The notes beneath the pieces were generated by a model, which ran no database searches, had not been told where the DNA came from, and saw only the letters and a list, made by a program, of their open reading frames with translations. 64,000 nucleotides of DNA from Nitrosomonas ureae. Lineage in GTDB: Bacteria > Pseudomonadota > Gammaproteobacteria > Burkholderiales > Nitrosomonadaceae. The stretch is taken from positions 34,456 to 98,455 of the forward strand of contig NZ_FNUX01000011.1 in assembly GCF_900108305.1 (NCBI RefSeq). Reading direction: 5' to 3'. Below are positions 55,208 through 64,000 of this stretch, one piece after another; positions within the stretch are counted from its first letter, which is position 1; each line of letters starts with the position of its first letter. Position numbers and translations under genes: made by a program.

Positions 55208-55903
55208 ATGAAGTTTTCAATTTACCGCTATGATCCCGATAAAGATGAAAAGCCATACATGCAGGATTACGACGTTCAGTTGACTGCGACGGATAAAATG
55301 CTATTGGATGCATTGTTGCGAATCAAATCGATTGATGATAGTTTGAGTTTACGCCGTTCCTGCCGTGAAGGCGTGTGCGGATCGGATGCGATGAATATCA
55401 ACGGACGCAATGGATTGGCGTGCATAACACCACTTAAAAGCCTGAAAGAACCAGTTGAAATACGGCCATTACCTGGATTGCCGGTGATTCGTGACCTGAT
55501 CGTGGATATGACGCAATTTTTCCAGCAATACCATTCGATCAAGCCTTATTTGATCAATAATGATCCGCCGCCTGAAACGGAACGGTTACAATCGCCGGAA
55601 GAAAGAGCTGCTTTGGATGGTGTCTATGAGTGCATTTTATGTGCTTGCTGTACTACCGCCTGTCCTTCCTTTTGGTGGAATCCGGATAAATTTGTCGGGC
55701 CTGCAGGATTATTGCAGGCCTATCGTTTTCTCGCCGATAGCCGCGATCAGGCAACGGCGGAGCGACTAGATAACCTGGAAGATCCTTATCGGCTGTTTCG
55801 CTGCCATTCCATCATGAATTGTGTCGATGCGTGTCCTAAAGGCTTGAATCCAACTCAGGCAATCGGCAGAATCAAAGACATGATGGTTAAGAGAATGGTA
55901 TGA
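55208..55903 (+). CDS. sdhB: Succinate dehydrogenase iron-sulfur subunit (SdhB)
   Basis: A 231-residue electron-transfer subunit carrying the three clusters. The 2Fe-2S ligands are Cys52, Cys57, Asp60 and Cys72 (SCREGVCGSDAM ... AC). The 4Fe-4S set is in CILCACCTTACP, and the 3Fe-4S set is in CHSIMNCVDACPKG. The ATG at 55208 gives the normal start KFSIYRYDP. It overlaps sdhE by 4 bases and leads a TCA operon. The flavoprotein sdhA and membrane genes sdhCD, normally upstream, are not next to it. Confidence 0.96.
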   Translation: MKFSIYRYDPDKDEKPYMQDYDVQLTATDKMLLDALLRIKSIDDSLSLRRSCREGVCGSDAMNINGRNGLACITPLKSLKEPVEIRPLPGLPVIRDLIVDMTQFFQQYHSIKPYLINNDPPPETERLQSPEERAALDGVYECILCACCTTACPSFWWNPDKFVGPAGLLQAYRFLADSRDQATAERLDNLEDPYRLFRCHSIMNCVDACPKGLNPTQAIGRIKDMMVKRMV

Positions 55904-56133
55904 AAGAATTTGAGCGTGCACGCTGGCGCTGCCGGCGTGGTATGCTTGAACTGGATATCGTGTTGCAACGGTTCATGGATCGAAATTACCGGCAGCTTGA
56001 TGAAACGGAATTGCTGCAATTTGAACGATTATTGGCATTGCCGGATAATGATTTATGGGATCTGATCAGCGGAAAGCAAGTCAATTGTGACACGCAGTGG
56101 CGGCCGATATTGGAACTGCTGCAAAAGAACTAG
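55900..56133 (+). CDS. sdhE: FAD assembly factor SdhE
   Basis: A 77-residue protein of the SdhE/Sdh5 family with the RxxYRRGMxExD-type start (RWRCRRGMLELDIVLQRF) and the DNDLWDLISG block. It promotes covalent attachment of FAD to SdhA. Its ATG overlaps the sdhB stop by 4 bases, so it is co-translated with sdhB even though sdhA is not local. Confidence 0.93.
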   Translation: MKEFERARWRCRRGMLELDIVLQRFMDRNYRQLDETELLQFERLLALPDNDLWDLISGKQVNCDTQWRPILELLQKN

Positions 56134-56211
56134 ATCCGGGTGTTTTCATCAACATCGTTAATCCGTTAACAGTGCATACTGATTTAATATTGCAATTTGT
56201 GGAGATGTAAT

Positions 56212-57513
56212 ATGGCGCAAGAAGGCAAAGCGACTTTGAATTTGAATAACGGTAGCGATCCTATCGAGCTGCCGGTTTTATCCGGAACCATGGGTCCGGA
56301 TGTGATTGATATTCGTAAGTTGCATGCACAGAGTGGCTTGTTTACTTATGATCCCGGTTTTTTGTCAACCGCCAGTAATAATTCCGCGATTACTTTCATT
56401 GATGGCGATAAAGGAATTTTGCTGTATCGCGGCTATCCGATTGAGCAATTGGCACTCCATTGTGATTTTATCGATGTGTGTTATTTGCTGTTGCAGGGTG
56501 AATTGCCAACACCTGGGCAAAAGTCGGGATTTGATGATGAAATCAAAAGTCATTCGATGCTGCATGAGCAGCTGGTACGATTTTATAGCGGGTTTCGTCG
56601 CGATGCTCATCCCATGGCGGTGATGGTCGGAGTAGTCGGCGCTTTATCGGCGTTTTATCATGACGCTCTGAATATTTCCGATCCGTTGCATCGCGAGCAA
56701 TCTGCATTGCGGTTGATTGCAAAATTGCCGACGATTACTGCAATGGCTTATAAATACAACATTGGGCAACCATTTGTTTATCCGCAAAATAGCTTGAGCT
56801 ATGCTGAGAATTTCTTGCACATGATGTTTTCTGTGCCGACAGAAAAATATGAAGCTAATCCGGTGATTGTGCGTGCATTGGACCGGATATTGATTCTGCA
56901 TGCAGATCATGAGCAGAATGCTTCCACCTCGACCGTACGCTTGGCAGGGTCTAGCGGCGCTAACCCATTTGCTTGTGTTTCTGCCGGTATTTCCTGCCTA
57001 TGGGGACCGGCGCATGGCGGGGCAAACGAAGCTTGCTTGCATATGCTGGAGGAAATCGGTGATGTTTCGCGCATTGACGAATTTATCCAACGTGCAAAAA
57101 ACAAAGAGGATAATTATCGGCTGATGGGTTTTGGCCATCGCGTCTATAAAAATATGGATCCGCGGGCAAAGCTGATGCGCGAAGCTTGCCATGAAGTTTT
57201 AAATGAATTGGGTTTACAGAATGATCGTTTGTTCAAACTTGCGCTGCAACTTGAAAAAATCGCATTGGAAGACGATTATTTTATTTCGCGCAAGCTCTAT
57301 CCTAACGTCGATTTTTATTCCGGCATTGTGCAACGCGCATTAGGTATTCCAACCAGTATGTTTACCGCGATTTTTGCGATGGCAAGAACAGTTGGCTGGG
57401 TAGCGCAATGGAGCGAGATGGTCTCTGATCCGGATTATAAAATCGGGCGCCCCCGTCAGCTCTATACAGGTGCAGCCTTGCGGGATATTGCCAGCTCGTT
57501 TTCTCAAAAATAA
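56212..57513 (+). CDS. gltA: Citrate synthase (GltA), type II
   Basis: A 433-residue hexameric-type citrate synthase condensing acetyl-CoA and oxaloacetate. The N-terminus has the [13 protein letters not shown] block of the allosteric Gram-negative type. The catalytic residues lie in [10 protein letters not shown] (His), [14 protein letters not shown] (His) and DFYSG (Asp). Start is the ATG at 56212 with GGAGATG upstream rather than an earlier in-frame codon. It sits between sdhE and sucA on the same strand. Confidence 0.96.
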   Translation: MAQEGKATLNLNNGSDPIELPVLSGTMGPDVIDIRKLHAQSGLFTYDPGFLSTASNNSAITFIDGDKGILLYRGYPIEQLALHCDFIDVCYLLLQGELPTPGQKSGFDDEIKSHSMLHEQLVRFYSGFRRDAHPMAVMVGVVGALSAFYHDALNISDPLHREQSALRLIAKLPTITAMAYKYNIGQPFVYPQNSLSYAENFLHMMFSVPTEKYEANPVIVRALDRILILHADHEQNASTSTVRLAGSSGANPFACVSAGISCLWGPAHGGANEACLHMLEEIGDVSRIDEFIQRAKNKEDNYRLMGFGHRVYKNMDPRAKLMREACHEVLNELGLQNDRLFKLALQLEKIALEDDYFISRKLYPNVDFYSGIVQRALGIPTSMFTAIFAMARTVGWVAQWSEMVSDPDYKIGRPRQLYTGAALRDIASSFSQK

Positions 57514-57540
57514 TTATCCTCGATAAAAGCTGCCATTGTT

Positions 57541-60372
57541 ATGAACAAGCTGTTGATGGAAGAAACTCTTTTGTATGGAACTAACGCGGGTTTTATAGAA
57601 GCGGTTTATGAGGAATATCTGCATAATCCTAATTCTGTAGCGCTGGTCTGGCGTGAATACTTCGATAAACTGGCCAGGCAACCGGACTCAATTGCCGGTA
57701 AATCGCCAACAAACAGCGTTGCCATTGCTCCAGTTACAAAACCTGCCGGCTTGGAAATTCAAGCCGCGCTTCCGGAAGTGATGTCGATTGATTCTGATGA
57801 TCGTAAGCAGGTGGCCGTGCTGCAACTCATCAACATGTATCGAAGTCTCGGATTGAATCAAGCCAATCTTGATCCTCTCGGGCTCAAACAACAATTGGCC
57901 ATCCCCGAATTGAATCCGGCGCATTTCGGATTTACCGATGCAGATATGGATAAAGTATTTAATACCGGTTCATTAGTCGGGCCCGATCATGCTTCGTTGC
58001 GTGAAATTTTGCGAACTCTGCGCGAGACATACTGCGGTTCGATCGGTGCTGAATATATGTATATTTCTTCAGTCGAACAGAAACGCTGGATACAGGCTCG
58101 GCTGGAAGGGCAGCGCTCCAATCCGGATTTTTCCGTTGAGGTCAAGCATCATATTCTTGAACGGCTCACAGCGGCAGAGGGACTGGAGAATTATCTACAT
58201 ACCCGCTATGTAGGGCAGAAACGTTTTTCCGGAGAAGGTAATGAGAGCCTGATTCCATTGCTGGATAGTTTGATTCATCGTGCGGGGAAAGCGGGCATTC
58301 AGCAAATTGTAATGGGAATGGCGCATCGTGCCCGGCTCAATGTACTGGTAAATACTCTGGGGAAAATGCCAGCCGATTTGTTTCGCGAATTTGAAGAAAA
58401 ACAGCCGCAGTACTTGCCGTCAGGGGATGTGAAATATCACCAGGGTTTTTCTTCTGCTATTAAAACATCTGAAGGTATTGTGCGCTTGGCATTGGCTTTT
58501 AATCCTTCGCATCTGGAAATTGTTAATCCGGTTGTCGAGGGTTCGGTGCGAGCCCGTCAACATCTGTTAAACGATAAACTGGGGGATCGCGTATTGCCCG
58601 TATTGATTCACGGCGATGCGGCGTTTGCAGGACAGGGCGTAGTGATGGAAACGTTGAATTTGTCCCAGACTCGTGGCTATGGTACTGGCGGGACGGTACA
58701 CATTATCATTAATAATCAGATCGGATTTACCACTTCGGATCCGCGTGACAGCCGTTCCACGTTGTACTGCACCGATGTCGTCAAAATGATCGAAGCGCCA
58801 ATTTTTCATGTCAATGGCGATGATCCGGAAGCGGTTGTTATGGTGACTGAACTGGCGTTTGATTTCCGCATGCGGTTTCATAAGGATGTTGTGATCGATA
58901 TGGTGTGTTTCCGTCGCCTTGGCCACAATGAGCAGGATGAGCCGATGGTGACACAGCCAAAAATGTACCGGATCATTAACCAACACGCAGGTACTCGCAA
59001 GCGCTACGTCGATAAACTGATTGCCGAGGGAATAATCCAATCGGAAGATGCGGACAATCTCATCAAATCTTATCGTGATGCTATGGATGAAGGTGTCAAT
59101 CCTAATAAGGCTGTGTGTTATGACTATAAATCTCCGTATTCCATCAACTGGGAACCTTTCTTAAAGCCATTCAAATGGAATAAGCGGATTAAGGCTGGTG
59201 TTGCGGTACAAACGCTGAAACAGCTTGCTATAAGGCTGACAGAAGTTCCTCAAGGGTTCAAGCTGCATTCGCGCGTGGAAAAAATCATTGCCGATCGGCG
59301 TTTGATGGGTAAGGGTGAATTGCCTCTGGATTGGGGAATGGCAGAGAATCTGGCTTATGCCACCCTGCTGAAGGAAGGTTATCCAGTAAGATTGTCCGGT
59401 CAAGATTCCGGGCGTGGCACGTTCTTTCATCGTCATGCCGTATTACATGATCAGGTAGCAGCGGATCAGAACGAACGTATTTATGTGCCATTACGCCATC
59501 TTTACCCTGAGCAACCGGATTTTGTCGTGATTGATTCGATGTTATCGGAGGAGGCGGTGCTGGGGTTTGAGTATGGCTATGCAACGACACAGCCCAATGA
59601 ATTGATTATCTGGGAGGCGCAGTTTGGCGATTTTGCCAATGGTGCGCAGGTGGTAATCGACCAGTTTATCGCCTCGGGTGAGGCTAAATGGGGGCGTGTA
59701 TGTGGTTTGGTGATGATATTGCCGCATGGCTATGAAGGACAAGGACCCGAACATTCTTCCGCTCGGTTAGAGCGTTTTCTGCAGTTATGCGCGGACTATA
59801 ATATTCAGGTTTGTATACCTTCCACCCCAGCGCAAATGTATCATTTACTTCGCCGGCAAATGATCAGACCGATACGCAAGCCGTTGATTATCATGAGTCC
59901 CAAGAGCATGTTACGCCATAAAGAATCGGTGTCGAATCTGGATGAACTGGCGCATGGATATTTTTATCCGGTTATTTCCGAAGTCGACAGCATGGATCCG
60001 AGAACTATCAGGCGGATTATTGTTTGTAGTGGGAAAATATACTATGAGTTATTGGCTTACCGTAAAGAACAGCGCATCAAGGACATGGCAATTATTCGAT
60101 TGGAACAATTATATCCATTCCCGCACGAGGAATTTCAAGCTGAGATCGATCGTTTCCGTAAGGCCAAAGAAATTATTTGGTGTCAGGAAGAACCAGGCAA
60201 TCAGGGAGCATGGCATCGTATTCAGCATTATCTTCTGCGTCATATGCGATCCGATCAGGTGTTGGGTTATGCACTGCGTGCTTCTGCAGCTTCACCGGCC
60301 GTTGGTTATATGGCAAGGCATAAATTTACACAGAATGAATTAATCGTGGCAGCATTCAGGGATAAAATATAA
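57541..60372 (+). CDS. sucA: 2-oxoglutarate dehydrogenase E1 component (SucA)
   Basis: A 943-residue thiamine-diphosphate decarboxylase. The N-terminal peptide (LLYGTNAGFIEAVYEEYL) binds the E2 core. GMAHRARLNVLVNTLGK, HGDAAFAGQGVVMETLNLS and IINNQIGFTTSDP belong to the ThDP site. The C-terminal region includes LPHGYEGQGPEHSSARLER. Length is normal. SucB begins 14 bases after the stop, with AAGAGGG as ribosome site. A complete E1 is of note if the host is an ammonia oxidiser, where the cycle is often held to be limited at this step. Confidence 0.96.
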   Translation: MNKLLMEETLLYGTNAGFIEAVYEEYLHNPNSVALVWREYFDKLARQPDSIAGKSPTNSVAIAPVTKPAGLEIQAALPEVMSIDSDDRKQVAVLQLINMYRSLGLNQANLDPLGLKQQLAIPELNPAHFGFTDADMDKVFNTGSLVGPDHASLREILRTLRETYCGSIGAEYMYISSVEQKRWIQARLEGQRSNPDFSVEVKHHILERLTAAEGLENYLHTRYVGQKRFSGEGNESLIPLLDSLIHRAGKAGIQQIVMGMAHRARLNVLVNTLGKMPADLFREFEEKQPQYLPSGDVKYHQGFSSAIKTSEGIVRLALAFNPSHLEIVNPVVEGSVRARQHLLNDKLGDRVLPVLIHGDAAFAGQGVVMETLNLSQTRGYGTGGTVHIIINNQIGFTTSDPRDSRSTLYCTDVVKMIEAPIFHVNGDDPEAVVMVTELAFDFRMRFHKDVVIDMVCFRRLGHNEQDEPMVTQPKMYRIINQHAGTRKRYVDKLIAEGIIQSEDADNLIKSYRDAMDEGVNPNKAVCYDYKSPYSINWEPFLKPFKWNKRIKAGVAVQTLKQLAIRLTEVPQGFKLHSRVEKIIADRRLMGKGELPLDWGMAENLAYATLLKEGYPVRLSGQDSGRGTFFHRHAVLHDQVAADQNERIYVPLRHLYPEQPDFVVIDSMLSEEAVLGFEYGYATTQPNELIIWEAQFGDFANGAQVVIDQFIASGEAKWGRVCGLVMILPHGYEGQGPEHSSARLERFLQLCADYNIQVCIPSTPAQMYHLLRRQMIRPIRKPLIIMSPKSMLRHKESVSNLDELAHGYFYPVISEVDSMDPRTIRRIIVCSGKIYYELLAYRKEQRIKDMAIIRLEQLYPFPHEEFQAEIDRFRKAKEIIWCQEEPGNQGAWHRIQHYLLRHMRSDQVLGYALRASAASPAVGYMARHKFTQNELIVAAFRDKI

Positions 60373-60386
60373 AAAGAGGGCACCAC

Positions 60387-61652
60387 ATGTTAGTTGAAGT
60401 CAAAGTACCCGTGTTATCTGAATCAGTAGCTGATGCTACTTTAATCTCCTGGCATAAAAAAACAGGGGATCATGTCGATCGATCGGAAAATTTGATCGAT
60501 ATCGAAACCGACAAGGTCGTGCTGGAATTACCTGCTCCCAGTGCAGGCGTATTGACCAAAGTGCTGAAAAATGATGGCGCTACCGTTACCAGTGGTGAAG
60601 TGATTGCCATGATTGAAACCGAGGCTGCTGGGGTTGCCGACGCTAAACCGCCTCAACCGGATAATCAACCGGCTGCCGTGACTGAAAAAGAAGCAGCAAT
60701 TGTTACCGAGAAAAATACAAAAGATTCTGACGTTGAAGATAGCAATCAAGCAATACCTATGTTGATGCCGGCTGCACGTAAATTAGCGGAAGAAAACAAT
60801 TTGAAGGTCACGGAAACTTCTGCAATTAAAGGTAGTGGTTTGAGAGGGCGTATCCTCAAGGAGGATGTGCAAACCTATATGGAGCGCAAATCCAGTACAT
60901 CCCTGGAAATTGAATCCAAGCCTGAAGCTATTGTTACTTCCAAGACAGGAGCACGTACTGAACGTAGAGTCGCCATGTCACGATTGCGGCAACGCATTGC
61001 AGAACGTTTAATAGAGTCACAATCTACCGCAGCGATTCTGACCACCTTCAATGAAGTTAACATGCAGGCGGTCATAGATTTGCGTACACGCTATAGAGCT
61101 GAATTTGAGAAGGAATATGGCGTAAAGCTGGGCTTTATGTCGTTCTTCATCAAAGCGGTTATTGCTGCGCTTAAGAAATACCCGGTTATCAACGCCTCGG
61201 TTGAAGGCAATGAAATTATCTATCACGACTTCTACGATATCGGCATCGCCGTCAGCAGTCCGCGCGGGCTGGTGGTACCGGTCATCCGCGATGCAGATCG
61301 TTTAACGCTGGCGGAAATCGAACTGCAGATCGCTGATTTTGCCAAGCGCGCCCAAGACGGTAAATTGAGTATCGAAGAACTTAGCGGCGGTACTTTTTCA
61401 ATTACTAACGGTGGTGTATTTGGTTCCATGCTGTCCACGCCTATCATTAATCCCCCGCAAAGCGCTATTCTTGGGATTCACGCAACCAAGGAAAGGCCTG
61501 TAGTGGAGAACGGGCAAATTGTGATTCGCCCAATGAACTATCTTGCATTGTCCTATGATCATCGGATTATTGATGGCCGGGAAGCGGTATTATCTCTGGT
61601 AGCAATGAAAGAAGCGTTGGAATATCCGATGAGCCCATTACTGGAAAAATAA
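60387..61652 (+). CDS. sucB: Dihydrolipoyl succinyltransferase, E2 of 2-oxoglutarate dehydrogenase (SucB)
   Basis: A 421-residue E2. A single lipoyl domain has the lipoylated lysine in IETDKVVLELPAP (about residue 43). An acidic/Ala linker follows, then the E3-binding domain (MPAARKLAEENNL...GSGLRGRILKEDV) and the catalytic domain with YDHRIIDGREAV containing the His-x-x-x-Asp-Gly motif. The E3 gene (lpd) does not follow, so lipoamide dehydrogenase is supplied from elsewhere. The stop lies 5 bases from the convergent DUF3617 gene. Confidence 0.96.
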   Translation: MLVEVKVPVLSESVADATLISWHKKTGDHVDRSENLIDIETDKVVLELPAPSAGVLTKVLKNDGATVTSGEVIAMIETEAAGVADAKPPQPDNQPAAVTEKEAAIVTEKNTKDSDVEDSNQAIPMLMPAARKLAEENNLKVTETSAIKGSGLRGRILKEDVQTYMERKSSTSLEIESKPEAIVTSKTGARTERRVAMSRLRQRIAERLIESQSTAAILTTFNEVNMQAVIDLRTRYRAEFEKEYGVKLGFMSFFIKAVIAALKKYPVINASVEGNEIIYHDFYDIGIAVSSPRGLVVPVIRDADRLTLAEIELQIADFAKRAQDGKLSIEELSGGTFSITNGGVFGSMLSTPIINPPQSAILGIHATKERPVVENGQIVIRPMNYLALSYDHRIIDGREAVLSLVAMKEALEYPMSPLLEK

Positions 61653-61657
61653 ACCAA

Positions 61658-62179
61658 TTATTGTAATGGATTGATCGCGATACAGCGGCTACCGATCCAG
61701 CGGCCTGACGTTTCAGCAGATGCATGCACCGGATTAGCACCGATAGTACTGTCGAATTCGGTATTTCCCGTGAAACTTTCCGGACTGGTAAAGCTGCCTT
61801 GGGCAAAGCCGTTTCCTTGAAAATGTTGATTGGAGCACGCCAGATCAAGCTGGTAGCGATTACCCGTGCGGGAGGCATTTTTCACCGTACAGCCGGATCG
61901 ATCTTCATAAAAATAAGTGGGAATTTCCTGCTTTGCCATTTCCTCGGTAATACAAATTTTTGACGTGGTTGAGTCATTCTCGATTTCAGGTAATTTAAGC
62001 CCATAGCGGAGGGCAAGGGTGCTGAGTTGCTGCATTTGTTCTGATGGAATATGCGGTACCAATGCTAAAAGTTCAGAGCGAGTGGTAATTTCCCATAAGC
62101 CTGGACGGATGTGCTCATGTGCAAAACCAGGCGCCATGAAGATAAGTGTTAACAAACTTGCAATAAGAATTATTCGCAT
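61658..62179 (-). CDS. Exported DUF3617-family protein
   Basis: A 173-residue protein with a signal peptide (IILIASLLTLIFMAPGFAHE). Its domain has the DUF3617 pattern: IRPGLWEITTRSE near the start, then a cysteine pair (SKICITEEM, CTVKNASRTGN) and a final C. These small periplasmic proteins are common in proteobacteria and have no known function. It is convergent with sucB. Confidence 0.8.
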   Translation of the reverse strand: MRIILIASLLTLIFMAPGFAHEHIRPGLWEITTRSELLALVPHIPSEQMQQLSTLALRYGLKLPEIENDSTTSKICITEEMAKQEIPTYFYEDRSGCTVKNASRTGNRYQLDLACSNQHFQGNGFAQGSFTSPESFTGNTEFDSTIGANPVHASAETSGRWIGSRCIAINPLQ

Positions 62180-62453
62180 GAAATGTTCGTAGTGTGTTTC
62201 TTGATACCATCAAGTCCGGTAAAAGTTTCGTTAAATCGTGCCGATAAGTAGCGGGTTGAGCTATGAAAATTAATTTCCGATTTTAGTAAGTTTAGCCGAT
62301 TCGAGAATAACCTTCCAGAGTAAAACAGGAAATCCTAATCATTTGGCGCGCGGCAGCATATAAGTTGTAATCATATCATTATAATAATTGGTTATTTATG
62401 TTCACGCTATCAGTTGCTGTATATTTCAAACTTTCCTTTGAGGTGTAGAACAT

Positions 62454-63914
62454 ATGGAATGGCAAGGCTGGTTTACGTTAGGGTTATGTATTGCGGTGCT
62501 GGCAACACTCATTTCTACTCGAATTGGTCCTCATTTGATCATGATCGGAGCATTGACGCTATTGAGCGCACTCGGAATTCTAAGTAGTTCCGATGCGTTG
62601 AGCGGCTTTAGTAATTCTGGTTTGATTACGGTTGCAGGCATGTTTGTGGTAGCAGCCGGTATGCATGCCTCCGGTGCGATTGATCTGCTTGTCAATACGT
62701 TATTGGGCAGACCTGCGACTCCGCGTGCAGCGCTAAATCGCATGTTTTGGCCGGTTGCATTTTTGAGCAGCTTTCTTAACAATACACCAGTGGTAGCTAC
62801 GATGATTCCGGCAATTTATAGTTGGTCGAGGAAGATCGGAATTTCACCTTCCAAGCTTATGATCCCACTGAGTTATGCGGCAATTTTAGGCGGTACGGTA
62901 ACGCTGATCGGAACCAGCACCAATCTGATTGTCAATGGACAATATCAGGCATTGACTGGTGAGCCCGGATTTTCTTTGTTTTCGATCACTGCAGTTGGAA
63001 TACCCGTAGCGATAGCTGGTTTTTTATTTATGTGGTTATTTTTCCCTAAGCTGTTGCCGGATCGCACCCAAGGTCAAGCTTTTTCCAATCTGCGGGAATT
63101 TACACTGGAAGTTTCTATCGCACCTGATGGCCCTTTGGTTGGGAAAACGATCGAACAAGCCGGACTAAGACATTTGCAACGCGTGTATTTGATTGAAATT
63201 GAGCGCAACGGAATAGTATTGACCGTTGTAACCGCCGATGAAGTGCTTCAAGGTGGAGATCGTCTGGTATTTGCCGGCGATACCGACGCAATTTCTGATT
63301 TGTTGCGTATTAAGGGAATTGTGCCATCAGCCGAGGAGGGGCAAGCACAAACTTTTGCCGAGCGGCATCCTGAGCGGCGTCTGGTGGAAGCGGTAGTATC
63401 ACCGCATTGTACTGCGGTGGGATATGCCATCCGCGATGCGCGCTTCCGTGCTCGCTATGGTGCAGCGGTTCTGGCTGTAGCACGACATGGCGAGCGTATC
63501 AAAGGTAATCTCGGCAGCATTATTCTGCAAGCAGGGGATACATTATTGCTGGAAGCCAGACCGGCCTTTGTCACCCGGCAACGCTACAATAAGGATTTTT
63601 TGCTGATTAATGACCTGAATACGGAAGCACCGCGTCATGAAAGAGCTTATGTTGCCTGGATGATTTTATTGGGCGTGATCACAGCCGCCAGCTTTGAGAT
63701 AATCACTATGCTCAATGCTGCATTGATTGGTGCCGGATTGATGATTATTGCCGGCTGTTGTACTGCCAATCAAGCGGAAAGAAGTCTCGATTTAAAGGTC
63801 ATCATCACAATTGCGGCATCATTTTCGCTGGGCATGGCGCTGGAAAAAACCGGAGTTGCCAAATACCTTGCCGAAAACATCGTTGATCTGAGTGGAGGCA
63901 CGCCGGAGCTATGA
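62454..63914 (+). CDS. SLC13-family permease with TrkA-C domains, C-terminally truncated
   Basis: A 486-residue anion permease. The first ~200 residues hold helices with FLNNTPVVATMIP and GTSTNLIVNGQ, the two substrate/sodium hairpins of the first repeat. Two RCK_C (TrkA-C) domains follow (about 215-390). The second membrane repeat begins (AYVAWMILLGVITAA, AASFSLGMALEKTGVAKYL) and stops abruptly after DLSGGTPEL. The family normally continues for about 100 more residues with the second hairpin and final helices, and none of that sequence follows. The ATG at 62454 has GAGG upstream. As it stands the protein should not be able to form the full transport site. It could be a pseudogene. Confidence 0.8.
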   Translation: MEWQGWFTLGLCIAVLATLISTRIGPHLIMIGALTLLSALGILSSSDALSGFSNSGLITVAGMFVVAAGMHASGAIDLLVNTLLGRPATPRAALNRMFWPVAFLSSFLNNTPVVATMIPAIYSWSRKIGISPSKLMIPLSYAAILGGTVTLIGTSTNLIVNGQYQALTGEPGFSLFSITAVGIPVAIAGFLFMWLFFPKLLPDRTQGQAFSNLREFTLEVSIAPDGPLVGKTIEQAGLRHLQRVYLIEIERNGIVLTVVTADEVLQGGDRLVFAGDTDAISDLLRIKGIVPSAEEGQAQTFAERHPERRLVEAVVSPHCTAVGYAIRDARFRARYGAAVLAVARHGERIKGNLGSIILQAGDTLLLEARPAFVTRQRYNKDFLLINDLNTEAPRHERAYVAWMILLGVITAASFEIITMLNAALIGAGLMIIAGCCTANQAERSLDLKVIITIAASFSLGMALEKTGVAKYLAENIVDLSGGTPEL

Positions 63915-63956
63915 TCATTTCTGGTGTATGTAAGGAGAAGAGAGCGGTGTAATCTG

Positions 63957-63987
63957 TTGATAAAGATCTGCCCAGATCGATTATCAA
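63957..63987. repeat. Hairpin after the truncated permease gene
   Basis: TTGATAA/TTATCAA outer arms and GATCTG/CAGATC inner arms form a nested inverted repeat about 42 bases after the permease stop. No T-tract follows; instead AAGGAGA at 63992 looks like a ribosome site for a gene starting beyond the window. It may be a terminator-like foldback or an operator for that gene. Confidence 0.4.
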
Positions 63988-64000
63988 AATAAGGAGAACA

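Noticed and set aside
58567..59040. 157-codon antisense frame inside sucA
   Set aside because: A shadow of the strongly conserved SucA ThDP region.

Overview
The window (about 45% G+C by eye) reads as a betaproteobacterial chromosome, most likely a Nitrosomonas-like ammonia oxidiser. This rests on the overall protein style (PvdA-type and TonB siderophore genes, a sdhB-sdhE-gltA-sucA-sucB block, TamAB, CbpAM, many degenerate transposase pieces). No ammonia-oxidation gene lies inside the window, so genus is an inference. No tRNA, rRNA or CRISPR array was seen.

Layout. 0-3.8 kb is the edge of a defence island: the tail of an antitoxin-like gene, a PIN-family toxin, the type I restriction subunit HsdR (all overlapping), and the frameshifted stump of an OLD/AAA-type ATPase. 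3.8-6.6 kb (minus strand) is an unusual three-gene cassette: a CHAD-domain (polyphosphate-binding family) protein, a ParA-type ATPase whose start overlaps the CHAD stop, and a Nudix hydrolase. 7.0-10.2 kb has an RlpA-type lipoprotein and a large EF-hand/transmembrane protein of unknown role. 10.4-26.1 kb is an iron locus: an IS3 remnant, then a minus-strand pair (PvdE-like peptide/siderophore exporter and PepSY membrane protein) diverging from a plus-strand run of siderophore acetyltransferase, ornithine N5-monooxygenase, TonB receptor, esterase and a complete RND tripartite pump, and closing with a broken second PepSY gene. No siderophore synthetase is present.

26-34.7 kb carries a small acidic protein, a 7TM-DISM diguanylate cyclase, and a complete six-gene Mrp/Pha Na+/H+ antiporter operon with fused A and B subunits. 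35.2-41.1 kb makes activated sulfate and activated sugars: cysD, a cysN-cysC fusion, a DHH phosphoesterase, galE and galU. 41.2-41.8 kb is a scar with IS200/IS605 and SLC13-permease remnants. It is followed by an unknown secreted protein, a ketopantoate-reductase-family protein, a sugar-epimerase-family protein, and tamA-tamB. 51-54 kb (minus strand) is a stress/folding group: HtrA-like protease, thioredoxin 2, CbpM and CbpA. 55.2-61.7 kb is a TCA operon that begins at sdhB without sdhCDA. The window ends with a DUF3617 protein and a C-terminally truncated SLC13/TrkA-C permease.

The strongest candidate for an undescribed system is the CHAD-ParA-Nudix cassette, which looks like a cargo-positioning device in which CHAD binds polyphosphate granules and ParA moves them. 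Second is the placement of a DHH phosphoesterase directly after the PAPS-forming genes, where it could remove the by-product pAp. Both are inferences from domain content and gene order.
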